From Chimonanthus salicifolius (Eukaryota > Streptophyta > Magnoliopsida > Laurales > Calycanthaceae), in NCBI GenBank assembly GCA_013350335.1, contig CM023542.1:7302025-7366024 (forward strand): a stretch of DNA of 64,000 nucleotides. The letters run 5' to 3'. Positions 1-11,874 of this stretch are shown here, piece after piece. Under the pieces are notes generated by a model that worked only from the letters and a program-made list of their open reading frames with translations, did not search any database and was not told the DNA's origin. A program made the position numbers and the translations under genes. Each line of letters starts with the position of its first letter. Position 1 is the stretch's first letter.

Positions 1-118
1 GAAGATCACCATCACATTGTCATTCTAAATTGTCTTCCAATTTACTAGGATTGACATTAAAAATCCTCATATTTATGTCTTTCGAAATAAATCATATTAT
101 TTCCAAAATTTACTCCCC

Positions 119-2290
119 TTTTTTTAGCGGTAACAAGAAATTTCATTAAAAAGGGAACAAAGATACAAAGATACAAAGAGAAGAAGGAAAAAGAACAAAG
201 GTCCTAAGAGAGTTAGGCCCGAAAGAAAAACAAACAACCGAAAAAAAAAAACAAAAACAAACCACAATTACAAAAGCCTCTATCCTCCCGACAAATGGAA
301 AACTCCCAGTATCGATCCTTCAACTCCATTCTTTTCTAAGAAGTCCGCCACACCGTTAGCTGAACGATTGACATACTTGAAAGATGCTTCCAGGCCTTCA
401 ATTAGACCCTTAATCTCCCTCACAAGAGTGATTAACCTCCATGGAGGACGCTTCACCCTACTAGACCACTTAATAGCGTTGGATGAATCACTTTCAGTAA
501 CTAATCTCACTCACTCAAAACTCGCACATAAAGCCAAGGCTCTCCAGATACTAAGAAGTTCTGCATCATTAGATTCCATAATCCCAACAGCTTCCGAAAA
601 GACAACACTTATGGAGCCCGCATAGTCCCTAAGAACTCCCTCAATATCGTTGGTCCAGGTTTTGCTTCGAGAAGTTCCATCCACATTACATTTAAGGGTC
701 CCCACAGAAGGTGGAGACCACTCAACCAACTTTTTCTTCACTCAAGGGGGGGACTTCAAACAACCCCGCCCAGGATCGACACATATCCCCGACTCTAAGA
801 TCTTTAAAATCCTTGCTCAAACACAACCAAGTGCTTTAACTCCATTTTGCTTTTTGAAAAAGATCACTAAACTCCGTCGGTATCCCCTCAAAAATCCTAG
901 AGTTCTTCTCCTTCCATATGGTCCAGACAACAACCGCTGGGATCGAAACCCAAGCAAGTTTCCTCCTCTTCCTGAGTCGACGAACAAACCAGGATTCCAA
1001 CAATCTATCCCAAGAACTGGGATTGACCCATGAGACTCCCATAAGATTGACAAAAGCACTCCAGAGTTTCCAAGTAAGGGGGCAAGTAACAAGGAGATGA
1101 TCGATTGTTTCATCCGCCGCATTGTAAAGGGGGCAATTAATATCTCCATCCAAACTTAGAAGGCCTCTTCTCCTCAAATCCATTCTAGTTAAAAATTTCC
1201 ACTTGGCCCAAGCACCATAAAAACATTTGAGCCCTAGGAGGCCCAACTGAGCTACCAAGACTTTGAGAAGCTAAGTCAATCAAAGATTTCACCGAGAAGG
1301 TCCCTGATGCCTCATCCATCCAAACCAACTCATCATCCCTTGCTAAATCCAAGGAAAATTCTCCCAACTGAGCTAAAAGATCGCTTAAGCTTCCCACTTC
1401 AAAGCCCCTAAGCTCTCTTAAAGTCTAAATTCCACAAAAAATTCCGATCCCCCACCCAGCAGACATCTTTTACCAAAGCCTATTTATACCTGGCTGCCCT
1501 AAAAAGCCTTGGGAATCTATCCAAAGATTTATCCCTCAAGCCATAAGTCTTTCCAAAAAAAAAAGGTTTGATTACCCTTCCCAACCAATATGCGAAGTTT
1601 CCCCCTAAATAGCCTACCTACCTCTGATCTGCCTTCACATAATCTCCACCAAGCTCTCAAGATCCTCGAACCCGACTTATCCACTTCCACCCCCAAACTC
1701 CACCCATTTACATCCGCGGTGCCATATTTCGCGGAAAGAATCCAAACCCACAATGCGTCCGCTTCTCCCCAAAGCGCCAACCCCACTTACATAACAAGGC
1801 CTCATTCCTCAGACGAATAGGGACTAAGCCCAATCCACTTTTAGATTTGGCCTTAGTGACCTCCGACCAAGCAACCAAATGAACCTTTTTCTTCGTCTCC
1901 TAATCCCCCCAAAGAAAGCTCCGAAAGAGCTTTTCCATTGTATCAGCCACACCTTTGGTAATTTCGAAAAGAGATAGGAAATACGTGGGGAGATTGAACA
2001 AAATCGATTTCAGAAGTGTGACCCTGATGCCCAAGGAAAGGTACCTCTTGCCCCATCCCTCCAATCGCCTCTCAATCCTTTCCAACACTGGGGGCCAAAA
2101 TTTCCTAAACCTTGGGTTCCCACCAACTGGAAGACCAGGTAGGTAAAAGGCAATTTTCCGACTGCACAACCCACTGAGTCTGCCCAATGTTGGACAACCG
2201 AACTTCCAAAAATTACTTGCTAAATGAGCTTTTGTCTTATGATAAGGTCCCTGCAAACCCCAAGAATGAATTATCTCCACCAATGGTGCT
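119..2290 (-). pseudogene. Degenerate LINE (L1-type) ORF2 3' half
   Basis: Broken reverse-transcriptase retrotransposon read on the minus strand. In order from about 2283 down to 280 the fragments are: the end of the RT domain (ERIERRLEGW, FNLPTYFLSLF, SFLWGD), a connection region (WKDLWLEG), a zinc-binding zf-RVT module (CPLYNAADETIDHLLVTCP, VVVWTIWKEKNSRIF), and an RNase H domain (LKCNVDGTS; NDAELLSIWRAL; YVNRSANGVADFL). Frames change several times and stops intervene, so no protein can be made. The 3' end is a short T run on the plus strand at about 118-126, next to the TTTCATTAAAAAG string seen in other LINE 3' ends here. The 5' end is truncated near 2290, as is usual for LINE insertions. 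No clear target-site duplication was found. Confidence 0.85.
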
Positions 2291-3022
2291 CAAAAAATAA
2301 AAGACCTAACTCATACAAGAACTTTGATCATATCCAACTAGAGAAAGCAAAATGAAGAAAAAGATGGTCAAAAGTCTTGTCACTTCAAATCAAAAACAAT
2401 CAATGATGAACAAGGGAATGAATGAAGCTTAGATTGGACAAAGAGGGAGAAAAGAAAGTCTTTCCATGCTTTCCCATTTTGCAAGGGTGAGCTAATCTTC
2501 CTCACATGTAAAGAAAGACGGTGCGCTAAATATTCTTTGCTAAATTGACGTTCGGCATGGAACTTGCTCTTCCCCACTCCAAGTTCCCTTCATTCAAACG
2601 CAACCTAAATGTTACATCCAAGACAGAGGATCTAGATGTTCCCAAGGATTTAAAATAAAATACCTCCACCCCTATTCCAAAGTTCCCCTCATCCATTTTT
2701 GTAGTCCCCCTCAACCAAATAGATCCACAAGTCCAAGTGTAATTTCTATACAATCATTTAAGGGAATTGTTGCCCATGTTGAACACCAAGGTACACATAA
2801 ATTGTGGGATTTATGAAGATCTTTACTTATTCTAGTTGGTCTTTTTTTTTAAATGGTTCCAATTGGTTTTCGTTGCTTTAAGTCATTTAAGCCATTTTAC
2901 TAATTTAACTTTTTAAATATATATTGTTCAAGGGCAAAAAGCCTACCAAAGAAGAGGAGGGTGACCAGGAGCCTAAGATTAGCACATCAAACCTCTTAAT
3001 TAGTTGATAAATGACTAAGACA
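2291..3022. other. Unassigned sequence between two LINEs
   Basis: AT-rich stretch with short minus-strand open frames (for example 2526-2753) that match no family I recognise. It may be older repeat or DRP2 intron sequence. No gene, RNA or repeat boundary is supported. Confidence 0.4.
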
Positions 3023-3038
3023 GATATTAGTGATTTCT

Positions 3039-3972
3039 TTTTTGAAATGGCAACAATATTGATAGAGAAAAGGAGCCATAGGTGCGCAATCAAAAGTACA
3101 AGGCAAAGGAAAAAAACACAATCCCGTACACCCAACAGCGAGAACCGGTTGAAACAAAACCGCTAAAGATTATGCACTCTTTCTAAGCACGCAAGATGTC
3201 ACAAATGGAAAAATCCTGGAATTCCACAAAAGAAGAGGCCCACGCAACACATTTGGCCTTAACCCTGCAACAATCTTCTTGGGGGCTTTCTACACAGTTC
3301 CTGAACACCCTATTATTATGTCCCCACCAAACACTCCACAAGGTGGTGAAGAGCTAGCCACGTTACCAAACATCTCTAAGAAACGTTAGAAATCTCCCAA
3401 ACAAAAGACAACTAAGCAACCAAGGAGGGCATAGACCACTAAATATGAAACTGGTCTAAGATAAAGCTCCAAACATACGAGGAAAAGGGACAATAAATGA
3501 ATAGATGATCTACATCTCCAGAGACCTGAAGGCAAAAAGGACAAGCACTAACTAACATTCTTTCCCTCTTATGCAGGTTGTCTTAGGTGAGTATTTTTCG
3601 AAAGCCCACGGTCCATAAAAGCTAATAGTACGAGGCAGAGCTTTGGAAGACCATGTGATAGGATTCACTATGGAAACAGTCACAATGGTTGCTTCAAACA
3701 AAAAAAGGACTTCACCGAGAAAATGCCAAAAAAATCAGGGCATCAAAGCAAGCAATCATCCTCCAAAGGACAGATCCAAGAAGAGCTGAGAAAAAGCAGA
3801 AGATCTGAAAATTCGTCCTTTTATGCATCAAACAAGTTCTAGCGGAAGCGAATATTCAACACTATCCCATCACCAGACACAAAGTAGAAACTGGAGATGT
3901 AATCGTCGGGAGAGAGAGGTAAGCGGTAGAGGGAAGGGAACCGAATAGCAAGGGGGGGAGAATAACACCAGT
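3039..3972 (-). mobile_element. 5'-truncated LINE with 16 bp target-site duplication
   Basis: A second LINE fragment of 934 bp on the minus strand, flanked by GATATTAGTGATTTCT at 3023-3038 and GATATTAGTGCTTTCT at 3973-3988 (15 of 16 identical). The plus strand starts with a T run, the remains of the poly(A) tail. The minus strand contains a decayed zf-RVT segment with recognisable WSVWWGHNNRVFRN and YGPWAFEKYSPK strings, interrupted by stops. The duplication proves insertion by target-primed reverse transcription. The copy is dead. Confidence 0.85.
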
Positions 3973-3988
3973 GATATTAGTGCTTTCT

Positions 3989-5047
3989 ACTATCATATTC
4001 TCATCAACTTTGTTATCGTCAAATCAATTATCCCAGTCTATCAACGGGTTGCAATCATAAATTGGTCTAGTAATTTGTTTTCCATTATAAGATGCATATC
4101 TAATGCCCATGTGACTCAAAGCCACAACTTTTATAGCTGCAATAACAAGCGCAACAAGCTTTTCTCAATTGCCAAAATACTAAATAAACTTAATATGGGA
4201 TGGATAACCAAAATGGTTATTATTAATTTAATTATTGGCATTTTCTCTCCCAAAAAACCTAGGTGTGAGACCTGTTCTAGTCATAACCATAAAGATGATC
4301 TCTAGACATGAGCCTTTACCATAGTTAAAAAGTGCTCATTGTTACCATTCAATTTATCAAAAAACACTAGGATGACCTCTAGGCTTATTTTAAGCTCATT
4401 CTATTGATTCATTCTCTGCATCATCATCAAAACCTTTTACGTTGGATGCATTCAATTCAAGATAACCACAAACTTAGGAATTGTAAATTGTGGGTTTGGT
4501 TCTTTGCAATTGTAGACCACATCACAAGCTAAGTAATTCATCAAATTATGTTTTTCTGAAGAAACTGCAACAGATATTGGATGAGTGCCCTCTGGAAGAA
4601 TATAATTAAGGGTTAATATGGATACAATAAGACATTGGATTTTTTCTCTCCCTTTTGAATTGGTAACCATATGGAAGATGAATAGAATATGGAAGATGGA
4701 ATATTGAGTCAACATATCAAGTTGATCATATTCATAAGTCAAGACCAAAATGTGCTCCCAAAAAAGCTAAGGACCACAAAAGTCAGTATGCAAAACACCA
4801 CCAGCCAGCAGCCACCTCAAGTAACTTTTCAGGCAAATCCATGGCAACAGAGGTTGATTTTCTGTTTGAAAGCAGGCTCAACCAGATACCTCACACCAGA
4901 ACATTAAAAAAGAAAACAACAACAACAATAGGAGGTGTTTTATTTAAAAGAGGCAAGTGTTGATAATTATCGTCTCCAAATACAGTCACTATTCTAACTT
5001 TCTAAGATAAACACTAATGAGTAGGGCAAGGAAAATAGTTGACCAAC
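3989..5047. other. Non-coding DNA, probably DRP2 intron 4
   Basis: No exon of the dynamin gene was found here on the minus strand, although it lies directly downstream of DRP2 exon 4. I see only AT-rich DNA and small random frames. It is best read as part of a long intron that continues through the LINEs to the left edge. Confidence 0.45.
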
Positions 5048-6040
5048 CAGTACTAGTGCGTAGCTTCAAGTATATCTCATCCACACGACCCTTTCCTGAT
5101 CCAGCACCTTTGCTTAGCCTGTCCTGTAGAGAATGCCGAAGAGCACCTACAAGATAACCCAAAAGTGAAAACTATCAATGGAAAAAAAAAAAATAACACT
5201 CAATCACAATAAGTAAATTAGAAGATAGTGAACAAATGCAAATTGGTCATAATCAGACAACTTATTCAAAAAGTATAAATAATTCAAGCCACAAAATTAA
5301 GAATCAACAAAGCGCAATAACTAATAGACTTCCATGGTATGTTAAGAGGCCTCACTTGCTGACACCTGCTGAGATTTGTTTTCAATTTGCAAGACGATTG
5401 ATTTGCTGCTGAGGGAGCTATCCCTTTGTAAATCAATACTGATAGGAGCACGAGTGGCACCATTTTCTCCTGTTGGCTGAGTGGCAGAAAAACAATATCA
5501 AATGAATCAAAAATAAAGAAGCACGAGTACAAAACTACACAATATATGTCACCGTATGGATTGCAAGTTATTAAAAAAATGTGCGCAAAACTTACAAGAA
5601 CGGGATGACCGATCAAACTGTTTAGTACCGCTGATTTTCCAGCACCCTTGCAAAAGGAAAAAAATGCAGTCAACTGAGGATCATATAGTAGCTGACACGG
5701 TTTAGATCTGAAAATCAACGGAATTTTTTTGCAAGATGCCAACAATAGCCGAAAATAGACAGCTAACCACGACAAAATAAAACGTTCCCAACCAAAATGA
5801 GAGATGAGAAGAAGTTCAATTAACAATTGTTAAAATCATGAAAATCCAGATAAAATCATAAAAGAGAAAAAATTAAGCATAGCTGGGGCACAACTGACTT
5901 ACAACATTGCCGAGAGCGACAACGTTCATGAATGTTGCCGTCCTCTTGGACGACGGCTGATCGGCATCTTCATCCGCAAGCAGAGTAGCTGCCTGCATCA
6001 TCGAGTCAGATAACTGGATCAGCTCGTCCATCGCCTCCAT
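5048..6040 (-). CDS. Dynamin-related protein 2 (DRP2), first four exons, partial at 3' end
   Basis: Amino-terminal part of a plant DRP2-type dynamin GTPase, a large GTPase that acts in membrane fission at the plasma membrane, trans-Golgi and cell plate. Exons on the minus strand: 6040-5903 (46 codons from ATG), 5646-5596 (17 codons), 5476-5356 and 5146-5048. All junctions are GT-AG and phases agree (0, 0, 1, then one base into the next codon). The start [18 protein letters not shown] is that of the DRP2 family. The P-loop [14 protein letters not shown] is split by intron 1 after Val46. Then follow [11 protein letters not shown] (switch region) and [13 protein letters not shown]...[11 protein letters not shown]. 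About 136 residues are covered, against roughly 900 in the family. The next exon (APPLKLIDLPG in relatives), and with it the rest of the GTPase, stalk, PH, GED and proline-rich regions, is absent from 1-5047. Either intron 4 is longer than 5 kb and the gene continues off the left edge, or the gene is truncated. Confidence 0.9.
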
Positions 6041-6470
6041 GTTGGCCCCTCGAAAATACGAATCAACAAATGGCTATCGAGAAGATCTCGAACGAGAAAA
6101 TCCGATTCGAGATCGATCTCGATCCTTCAGGTCCTACGCATGCAAGAGGAAGATGATCTGGAACTCTAGAAGATCCAAATCGAATTCGTGATCTGAGAAG
6201 CGGATTCCGGGAAAGTAGAGATCCGCGGACGGGCTATAAAGTATAGAGTCGTCCGTGAGTGGAAAACAATTTGGTGGTGAGGAAATGGGAGGAATTTGGA
6301 GGTCTGAATGATGGAAGAAGGAGACAATCAGACGAAAAGTAAAATCGTCTCCTTCTTTCTCTCTTGTCTCTGTGTTCTTTGGTCTCCTTTCCCGCTGTTT
6401 GGATGGTGGAAAAGGGTATTAAGAATTAAGGAAAAACAGAGACGGCCATAGAAAAAAAAAAATTCTATGG
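6041..6470 (-). promoter_or_regulatory. DRP2 5' leader and proximal promoter
   Basis: Sequence upstream of the DRP2 ATG on the minus strand. It contains a purine-rich GA tract at about 6328-6375 (read on the minus strand), typical of plant leaders, and no other coding signal. The transcription start and TATA box cannot be fixed by eye. Confidence 0.4.
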
Positions 6471-6495
6471 AAACCTACTCTGTTTCGGTAGAGAG

Positions 6496-6780
6496 CAGGG
6501 TCGAAAAATCGGGGAAGCCGAGATTTCGGCTCAATTCTCATGTCGGCCGACCTCGGATCGAGATGTTTTTCTCTTCAATTTTTCTTTTAAATTTAGGTGC
6601 CGTTTTTAAAAAAAAAACCATTTAAAAAAATAAAAAATACTGTTTTAAAAAAAATTAAAAAATATAAATATTAGCTGATATCCAGACGATATTCGTTCGA
6701 TATGGGCAAATATTGGCCGAAATATCTGCCGAAGCCCACAACTGCTATTTATTTTAAAAAAAAAAAAAATCGACCGATAT
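6496..6780. repeat. hAT-type MITE-like element, ATATCGGCCGATAT family
   Basis: Starts with CAGGGTCGAAAAATCGG and contains TCGGCCGA-type short palindromes and A/T runs, as in the related elements at 25868-26048, 43585-43645, 46582-46684 and 51831-51945. The right boundary is uncertain. No target duplication was found for this copy. Confidence 0.45.
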
Positions 6781-7480
6781 GTAGAGTGAGAAATTCTCTA
6801 AAAATTTAGGGTCCATATAGTTAGGTCTGATTTAAAAATTATTATATGAATATTTCTTTTAGAAAAATTTACCTTCATCTTTTAAATCTATCTCTTGATT
6901 TTAATTTTAATAAAATTTTATAAAATTCATATACATATAATTACTGGTCTAACTGAAAAAAATTAGATTCTTTGCATTCTCTACAAATAACAATAAAAAG
7001 GTCTGCAATTCGGCCATTTTAGATTTTGAACGATGAATTTGATTGATTTACTCCAGAGCTCCCAAACAGTGCGAGAGACCTACAAGCTATTGAACTTCTC
7101 ATTGGCGTGACAACGGATTGACACATTTCTTTGAATCACAATTAGATCTGTTTGTTATATGAGTTTTGAGTTAAATTTATTTGTGGATAGGTAAGATTAT
7201 AACTCAGATTAAAATTTAAACTTTCCAGCTTGAATTATTGAGTTAATTTAAATCTTGTCGAGATAAAGATTTGACCCCTCCATTTAAAATAACTCTTCTT
7301 TTTTTCTATTGAACGGGTTTGAGTCAGTTAATTGCGTTAAATCTTATCAATATAAAGATTTGACCCCTCCATTTCTCCTGCTAAAATCAGGAAAGGGAAG
7401 GCAAGAGAGGGTAAGGAGAGACGGTGGTTAGAGGGGTGAAAATGTATGGACGAGTGTTGGATGTCGTTTATAAGGTTTTT
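6781..7480. other. AT-rich intergenic DNA
   Basis: No gene or defined repeat seen. It contains two near-repeats of a phrase meaning nothing I can identify (GATAAAGATTTGACCCCTCCATTT at about 7264 and 7350), suggesting a small local duplication. Confidence 0.4.
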
Positions 7481-7489
7481 TGTGGTTGT

Positions 7490-7910
7490 GCACTGGCGCA
7501 GTATGAAGTAAAGCCATGAGAGTTCGGAGTTTAGGCCTAAAATGGATAATATTGTGTTAGACGGGATGAATTGTTACAATATAATATAAGAGTACGGTTC
7601 AACTTTCACACCAAGATGGGAAGATGGGAGCCTCAAAGTTGAAGACGGCTCTAGTTCAAGTCACAAAATGAGATGTAGTGAAGGCATGAGAGGACAATGA
7701 GAGAAAGTTGTCTGTGTAAGTCCAAAGTCTCATATCGCCTATAGATTAATGTTGAACTCTTGAAGGTGGTTTATAAGCTAACTTCTCCTCCCCTCTAGTA
7801 CAAGACCTTACGGGATTGTACAGTGTCGTGCACTCCGAAACAAAACCGTAATGGCCTGAAATTTAGGTCCAAAAGGAATAATATTGTGCTTACTAGTCAC
7901 ACGTAATTAC
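7490..7910. repeat. Possible TRIM-like remnant
   Basis: Two related strings, GGCCTAAAATGGATAATATTGTG near 7533 and GGTCCAAAAGGAATAATATTGTG near 7876, flank a segment with a phrase like TCTCATATCGCCTATAG. This is the usual look of decayed small terminal-repeat retroelements in plants. Boundaries are not defined. Confidence 0.3.
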
Positions 7911-7951
7911 ATTGACATGTATAGTCAATAATTGTCATTCACATTCTTTAC

Positions 7952-9423
7952 AGAAATTCCGTTACTAGAAGTATATAAGACTTAGAGGAGAGGGGTGAAT
8001 TGGTCTGATCCGATTTTATTTTATTTTTTAATCATTTATGAATTTAACAATATATGCAGCAGAATAAACGTGTGTGCAAGTAATAAACAAATGAATCAAA
8101 CCATTAAAATAAACCACACATGCACAACGATATATAGTGGTTCGGTTCACCTGAACCTACATCCACTGTCAGACTCACCCTCTCTAAGGCTATCTCAAAT
8201 CTACTACGTATGGGTCTCACACCCAAATAGTACAACCTAGTTTTTTTTATAAAGGTTTAACCCAAATGGTCTAATCCTCTACATCTATTTTTTTTAGTGG
8301 TTCAAACACACTTTTCTAATCCACTTTACAATGATTAAAAAGAGAGGAAAGAAAAAAATACTTAATTTGGGCCTTATCTATTCTCCTTTAAGCGCTTTCT
8401 TCTTTACTCGCTCTGTGTGCTTCTTCCATCAGAGTGATTATCGGCACAACAGTATAGGACATAAATATGACTGGTTTTAACTTTTAAGGTCCTATGTGAA
8501 CACCTTAAGCTTCATCAGAACTCGAGTATTGATTACCCAAACATATATATAAGAAGATGATGAATAAGGTGTAAGAGGAGGCTAATCTCTTTGGTCACAC
8601 TGTTATATTTTTCCAAGAGGTTTTCTATGTGTCCATCCTAATTTCATTCAGCTCCCTGATATATATAGGATTGTCTGTTATTTTCAGCTAGTCACACCCA
8701 CGAGGCCTTGAGGATTCCAATGAGGCCTCGTGGCGGTATATGGTAAGACAGCACAGAATCTGCATAAGTTATTCTGTTTTTCAAACAGTGACTGTCCAGC
8801 CAATTTAAGATGCCACCGTGCATGATTGGCCATTGATTTATTTCAGTCATCAATCACGAATTTACATTGAGAGAGATTGATGATTGTAAATCACTTTAGA
8901 TCACATGGAAGAGCCTTTCCAATTTTGTCAAAGACAGTCAGCTCCCCAACAATTAGGCTCTATCAGATTTATTCAAATCTGTATGAGATGGCAAAAATTG
9001 AGTTTCTTGCTTATTTCTTATTTCCATAAAAACTCTCAATCAAGAATCTTTTAGAAATCATAAACACCCTTAAAGATTTATTTAATTAAATCTACAAGAT
9101 ACTCAGTCAAGCGACATAAGCTCGCTGATTTACAGATGTCCTAATTATGACTCAGCAACAACCTGTCTACTAGGCCTCGACAGACTGCACGAGGGCTCGA
9201 GGTTGAGAGTCAATTAAATTCTATTTTTTCCAATTTAAACAATTGACTTCTAAGATATTCGACTTAACCTAAGGTCTTTTAAGGTTCACTTACCTGTGTG
9301 CCAATAACATGTTCAGTGTCGATTCTTCAATTGCATAGTAGATTTTCACATACTGCCAAGACAAGTCCAACTGAGTCACGTAATTGACAATACAAGTGAC
9401 TTGGACGAACTGGGGCACTTACA
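7952..9423. mobile_element. Solo LTR, family B, copy 1
   Basis: This 1.47 kb sequence is the sibling of 23336-24840. Both begin with GAAATTCCGTTACTAGAAGTAT, share the block around GTGGTTCGGTTC-CCTGAACCTACATCCACTGT, and end with GACGAAC-GGGGCACTTACA. It is flanked by TTTAC (7947-7951) and TTTAT (9424-9428), a probable 5 bp target duplication with one change. The first base pair of the expected TG has decayed to AG. It has no open reading frame. It lies upstream of DRP2 but shows no functional link to it. Confidence 0.75.
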
Positions 9424-9428
9424 TTTAT

Positions 9429-10463
9429 GACACCTTTTGAATTTTATTAGAGTTCAGACAAATAAAATAGAATCTCATTGTAACCATCTCTACTCAACAT
9501 GAAATAATTCACTCAATTTTTTTATATTTAAATGGTCATTCAATTCTCACTAATTTGAATTTAACAACTCAATAACCTTAATCGACACTTCAACATTTAT
9601 CTAGTTAAAATTCAGAAAATTCATAATGCAGGCATCGAACCCAATGAACCTGATGGGGCCCTATCGATAATGAGTCGGCCCAATTAATTATAATTGTTGA
9701 ATTTGTTCTTCAAATTTGTGATCATACCGACATCGGAAAGATAGGGCCTCACTTCAAGTGACGTTGCCACGTCATCACACTTGCGGGCCACACTCAAAAT
9801 GACACCAGCTGTTTAGTCAGCCCCGTGTGGACCCCACATGACCATGTCTGACTATTGCAGCCCAAGATGGAGGCAAATCAACTGAAATAGAAAGAGGGAT
9901 TTTCTTGTACAGAGGAAGGGTATCTTACCACGCTTGAATATTGAGATAAAAGAATCAATGGATAGAAGAATAAGATAGAGAATAAGAAAGAAGAATAAGA
10001 TGAGAAGAGCTAGGAGGGTAAAATTCCGAATATAAATTATTCAATGTAGCTTGGCATACATCAATTCACTTCATCTGTCATTGTCACCTTCAATCGCCCT
10101 CTTTCATGGAGTCTTATGGTTAGACAAAGAAAGTCTTTTTGTTCCATTGCAGACACTTTCATAATCTTGGATGAATGACAAATAATTGGAGGATTGTATT
10201 ATAAAGATGATTTAGCCAATTACCCAATCCAATACGTGTCCAAGTGTCAATCATATTCATCTCTTTTGTTAAATCAAAATTCAAAGCACTAACAGTTGGT
10301 GAGATAGTATGGCCAACATCATGAAGCCAAATTGCCCGACAAAGGCAATAGTGCAATACTTGTGTAATGGAAAATGATTTCCATTTCATGTGTATTATGC
10401 ATTTGAAAAAAGAAAACTCCAAAGTGAAAATCAACCTTGAATGATTTCTATATCGCTTTCCAA
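9429..10463. other. Intergenic DNA without recognised genes
   Basis: No coding region is supported. The minus-strand frame at 10159-10434 has no recognisable family and atypical composition. No repeat termini were found. Confidence 0.4.
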
Positions 10464-10729
10464 TTGCATGATATGTAACATTAGAAGAGCCTTATCTTGC
10501 CTTGTCAAAATTAGAGCAAGGATTTCAAAGAATTCTTTCCATCCAATATAAAAGTAATTAACATCAACCATCCATTTTGTTATTTTATATTATATATATA
10601 TATATATATATATTGCATGATATGTAACATTAGAAGAGCCTTATCTTGCCTTGTCAAAATTAGAGCAAGGATTTCAAAGAATTCTTTCCATCCAATATAA
10701 AAGTAATTAACATCAACCATCCATTTTGT

Positions 10730-10735
<6 letters not shown>
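10464..10735 (+). repeat. Direct duplication of about 121 bp separated by a TA run
   Basis: The block starting TTGCATGATATGTAACATTAG at 10464 is repeated almost exactly from 10613, with a (TA)n run between the copies and another after the second copy. This suggests duplication by slippage or unequal exchange at the TA tracts. Confidence 0.9.

Positions 10736-10799
<64 letters not shown>
10735..10799. repeat. (TA)n microsatellite
   Basis: Pure alternating TA run of about 30 units. It directly follows the second copy of the 121 bp duplication and borders a SINE. Confidence 0.95.
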
Positions 10800-10802
<3 letters not shown>

Positions 10803-10962
10803 TTGAATATACGTATGGGAAACTGCGGGATACCCAGCGTAAAACCCCGATGAGGAGCCCACTACCCCTAGGGCTCACCAAAGTTAAGCCATGGGGGCTC
10901 AAACCCTTAACCTCCCGCTTCCTAAGGCGAGAAGTAACCATTTGAGTTTCACTTATGTGGGT
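10799..10962 (-). mobile_element. tRNA-derived SINE
   Basis: Read on the minus strand it has a degenerate polymerase III A box (GTGAAACTCAAATGGTTAC), a B box within GGGTTTGAGCCCC, a conserved body ending near GCAGTTTCCCATACGTAT, and an A-rich 3' end. It belongs to the same family as the copies at 11715-11874, 14170-14341 and 51321-51448. Confidence 0.75.
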
Positions 10963-11002
10963 AAAATATTATATTTAATATTTGTATAATCATACTATTT
11001 AA

Positions 11003-11355
11003 TATTGGTGTTGTTGCGAACGAGCCTCACATTGGAAGCGTATAGAGAGATCTAGGAGTTTATAAAGGACTTGGGTCACTTCACCTAATAGGATAGTCTA
11101 TTGGACTAGAAGCCCAGGTACTAACAAGTGGTATTAGAGTCAGGTCTAGTCTACTTCATATAGGAGATCCCTCATGCGAACAGGATGGCCGGCGTTGCTC
11201 TCTCCGTCGGAGGGCCTTGTTCGAGGGGGAATTATTGAGGTTGATGCGAAATAATCCCACATTGAAAATATGGAGGAAGATTAGGGGTTTTTAAATGACT
11301 TAGGTTATTTCACCTAACATGGTAGTCTATTGGGTTGGAAGTCCAGGTCTTAACA
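11003..11355 (+). mobile_element. TRIM (miniature LTR retrotransposon) with TTTAA duplication
   Basis: A complete 353 bp terminal-repeat retrotransposon in miniature. The 5' LTR is 11003-11126 and the 3' LTR is 11233-11355. Both start TATTG, contain TGCGAA...CACATTG and GTAGTCTATTGG or TAGTCTATTGG, and end TAACA. After the 5' LTR is a primer-binding site like TGGTATTAGAG (initiator Met tRNA type). Before the 3' LTR is a purine tract CGAGGGGGAA. Flanks are TTTAA at 10998-11002 and 11356-11360. It has no coding capacity, so it depends on enzymes from other elements. Confidence 0.88.
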
Positions 11356-11360
11356 TTTAA

Positions 11361-11714
11361 TTTATAAATAAAAAATAAAGTAGTTAAAATTAAAAAAAAA
11401 ATGAACTGATTGATTCAATTGAGACATTTATTTATTTATTTTAAATTTATAAATCTTTCTAATAAATTTATTATAATTCAATAGAGTACGAAAAATTAAC
11501 ATTTCATAGTGATAAAAGTATAAACACAACTATGGCGACGAAAAGTTGAAAACTACAGCCCACCCATCCAGGCATATGTTATTCAGGGCCCACCTTGATT
11601 GTGCTTGCTTAGCTTTGGGTTAAATTGGCCTTTAATAGATATATTTTGCGCCTCTAATTGTATTCAATAGTAGTCATTTAATTCTTATTTTTTTGAAGTT
11701 ATTGATTTCTTTTT
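11361..11714. other. AT-rich spacer
   Basis: Between the TRIM and a SINE; no feature recognised. Confidence 0.4.
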
Positions 11715-11874
11715 TAAGTTATGTGTGGGAAACTACGGGAAACCAGCGTAAAACCCCCACGGGCGATACACGCTGTCCTTAGTGAACACCAAGTTAGATT
11801 ATGGAGGCTCGAACTTGACACCTCCCGCCTCAAGAAGCGAGAGGTCAACCAGTTGAGCTACACCCATGTGGGCG
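11715..11874 (-). mobile_element. tRNA-derived SINE
   Basis: On the minus strand: CCCACATGGGTGTAGCTCAAC (A-box region), then CGAGAGG, then AAGTTCGAGCCTCC (B box), ending in ...GTTTCCCACACATAAC and a T/A-rich tail. It is the same family as the SINE at 10799-10962, with a shorter and diverged centre. Confidence 0.7.

Noticed and set aside
4741..4910. Possible DRP2 exon 5 on the minus strand (ATGGATTTGCCTG resembles part of the LIDLPG region)
   Set aside because: The surrounding codons do not match the dynamin sequence and there are no suitable splice sites.
5284..5826. 180-residue frame on the minus strand
   Set aside because: It reads through DRP2 exons 2 and 3 and their introns; the spliced model explains the conserved parts better.
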